Source: an uncultured Collinsella sp. (GTDB lineage Bacteria; Actinomycetota; Coriobacteriia; Coriobacteriales; Coriobacteriaceae). Taken from it: a DNA stretch of 5,283 nucleotides. A program made the translations under genes and the position numbers. Of this stretch, positions 4,958 to 5,283 are shown piece after piece (the first letter of the stretch is position 1; each line of letters opens with the position of its first letter). The notes below the pieces were generated by a model that did not search any database, was not told the origin of the DNA, and saw nothing but the letters and a program-made list of their open reading frames with translations. Location of the stretch: contig USPT01000070.1 of NCBI GenBank assembly GCA_900556705.1, positions 1 through 5,283 of the forward strand, read 5' to 3'.

Positions 4958-5283
4958 TTATTTCGCGAATAGGTTCTTGAGGTTGAACTCGGCCTGAACC
5001 GTGCGGAGCATGAGGTCGGTGTCGTCGAGGCCCAGATGCTGCTCGTTGGCGTCGGCGGCGAGGGTTCCACGGCGGCGCGCCCAGTTCTCGAGCGCGGCGG
5101 GCGCGGATTCGCGGGGGAGCGAGCGGACGTCGGCATCCAGGCTGCGGCAGATCTGGCGCGAGTCGATGACGATGATCTTGCCGGCGCGGCGTGCCTCGGC
5201 GTAACCGTCCAGGTGGATCTTGAACCAACTGTCCTCAAAGGCGGCGTTGTGCGCCATGTACGGGTACTTCTTCATAAGCTTGA
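4958..5283 (-). CDS. DEDDh-family (DnaQ-like) 3'-5' exonuclease, C-terminal part
   Basis: Partial: the reading frame stays open through the window edge (Lys-Leu before the first in-window Met at 5275), so the N-terminus, including the Exo I DxE motif, lies outside. Counting from that Met, AHNAAFEDSWF (8-18) is the Exo II motif, with H9-N10-x-x-F13. H80 and D85 in EQHLGLDDTDLML (78-90) form the Exo III H(x4)D motif with the catalytic His. The usual Asp after F13 is Glu14, with Asp15 next to it. Family members remove nucleotides from 3' ends using two metal ions, either in proofreading or in RNA/DNA end trimming; the motifs do not say which. The protein ends about 20 residues after Exo III with no extra domain. 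TAA is at 4958-4960, followed by a strong terminator, so it ends its own transcription unit. Confidence 0.85.
   Translation of the reverse strand, partial: KLMKKYPYMAHNAAFEDSWFKIHLDGYAEARRAGKIIVIDSRQICRSLDADVRSLPRESAPAALENWARRRGTLAADANEQHLGLDDTDLMLRTVQAEFNLKNLFAK

Overview
The window reads as moderately GC-rich bacterial chromosome. Gene style, GC level and the type of hypothetical protein suggest a Coriobacteriia gut actinobacterium (Collinsella-like); this is inference, because no rRNA or diagnostic marker gene is present. Every gene I can support lies on the minus strand, so transcription runs from high to low coordinates.

Right end (about 4857-5283): the C-terminal half of a DEDDh-type (DnaQ-like) 3'-5' exonuclease enters from beyond the window and is followed by a strong 16-bp hairpin terminator.

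Middle (about 2884-4856): a visibly AT-richer, accessory-looking stretch holds one large gene of uncertain function. Its C-terminal half has features of a PD-(D/E)XK (DUF559/Vsr-like) nuclease-fold domain. A 31-bp direct repeat (28/31 identical) lies on both sides of it. On the minus strand the repeat reads PPTFF(D/E)LFG.

Left part (about 1-2884): a complete zinc/cadmium/lead resistance module in transcription order. It consists of an SmtB-type ArsR-family repressor with the full alpha-5 zinc site, a free-standing acidic 72-aa HMA metal-binding protein with a DCxxC site, and a P1B-2 heavy-metal efflux ATPase. The ATPase lacks an N-terminal HMA domain and begins with a lysine-rich tail instead. 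The repressor gene has a consensus promoter (TTGACA, 16 bp, TATAAT) with one operator exactly between the boxes and a second, mirror-image copy just downstream; together they form a perfect 23-bp inverted repeat. A third operator with the same core lies just upstream of the ATPase, after a hairpin terminator that follows the HMA gene. The likely circuit is: metal binds the repressor, both promoters are released, the small HMA protein captures or hands over metal, and the ATPase exports it. A long hairpin follows the ATPase.
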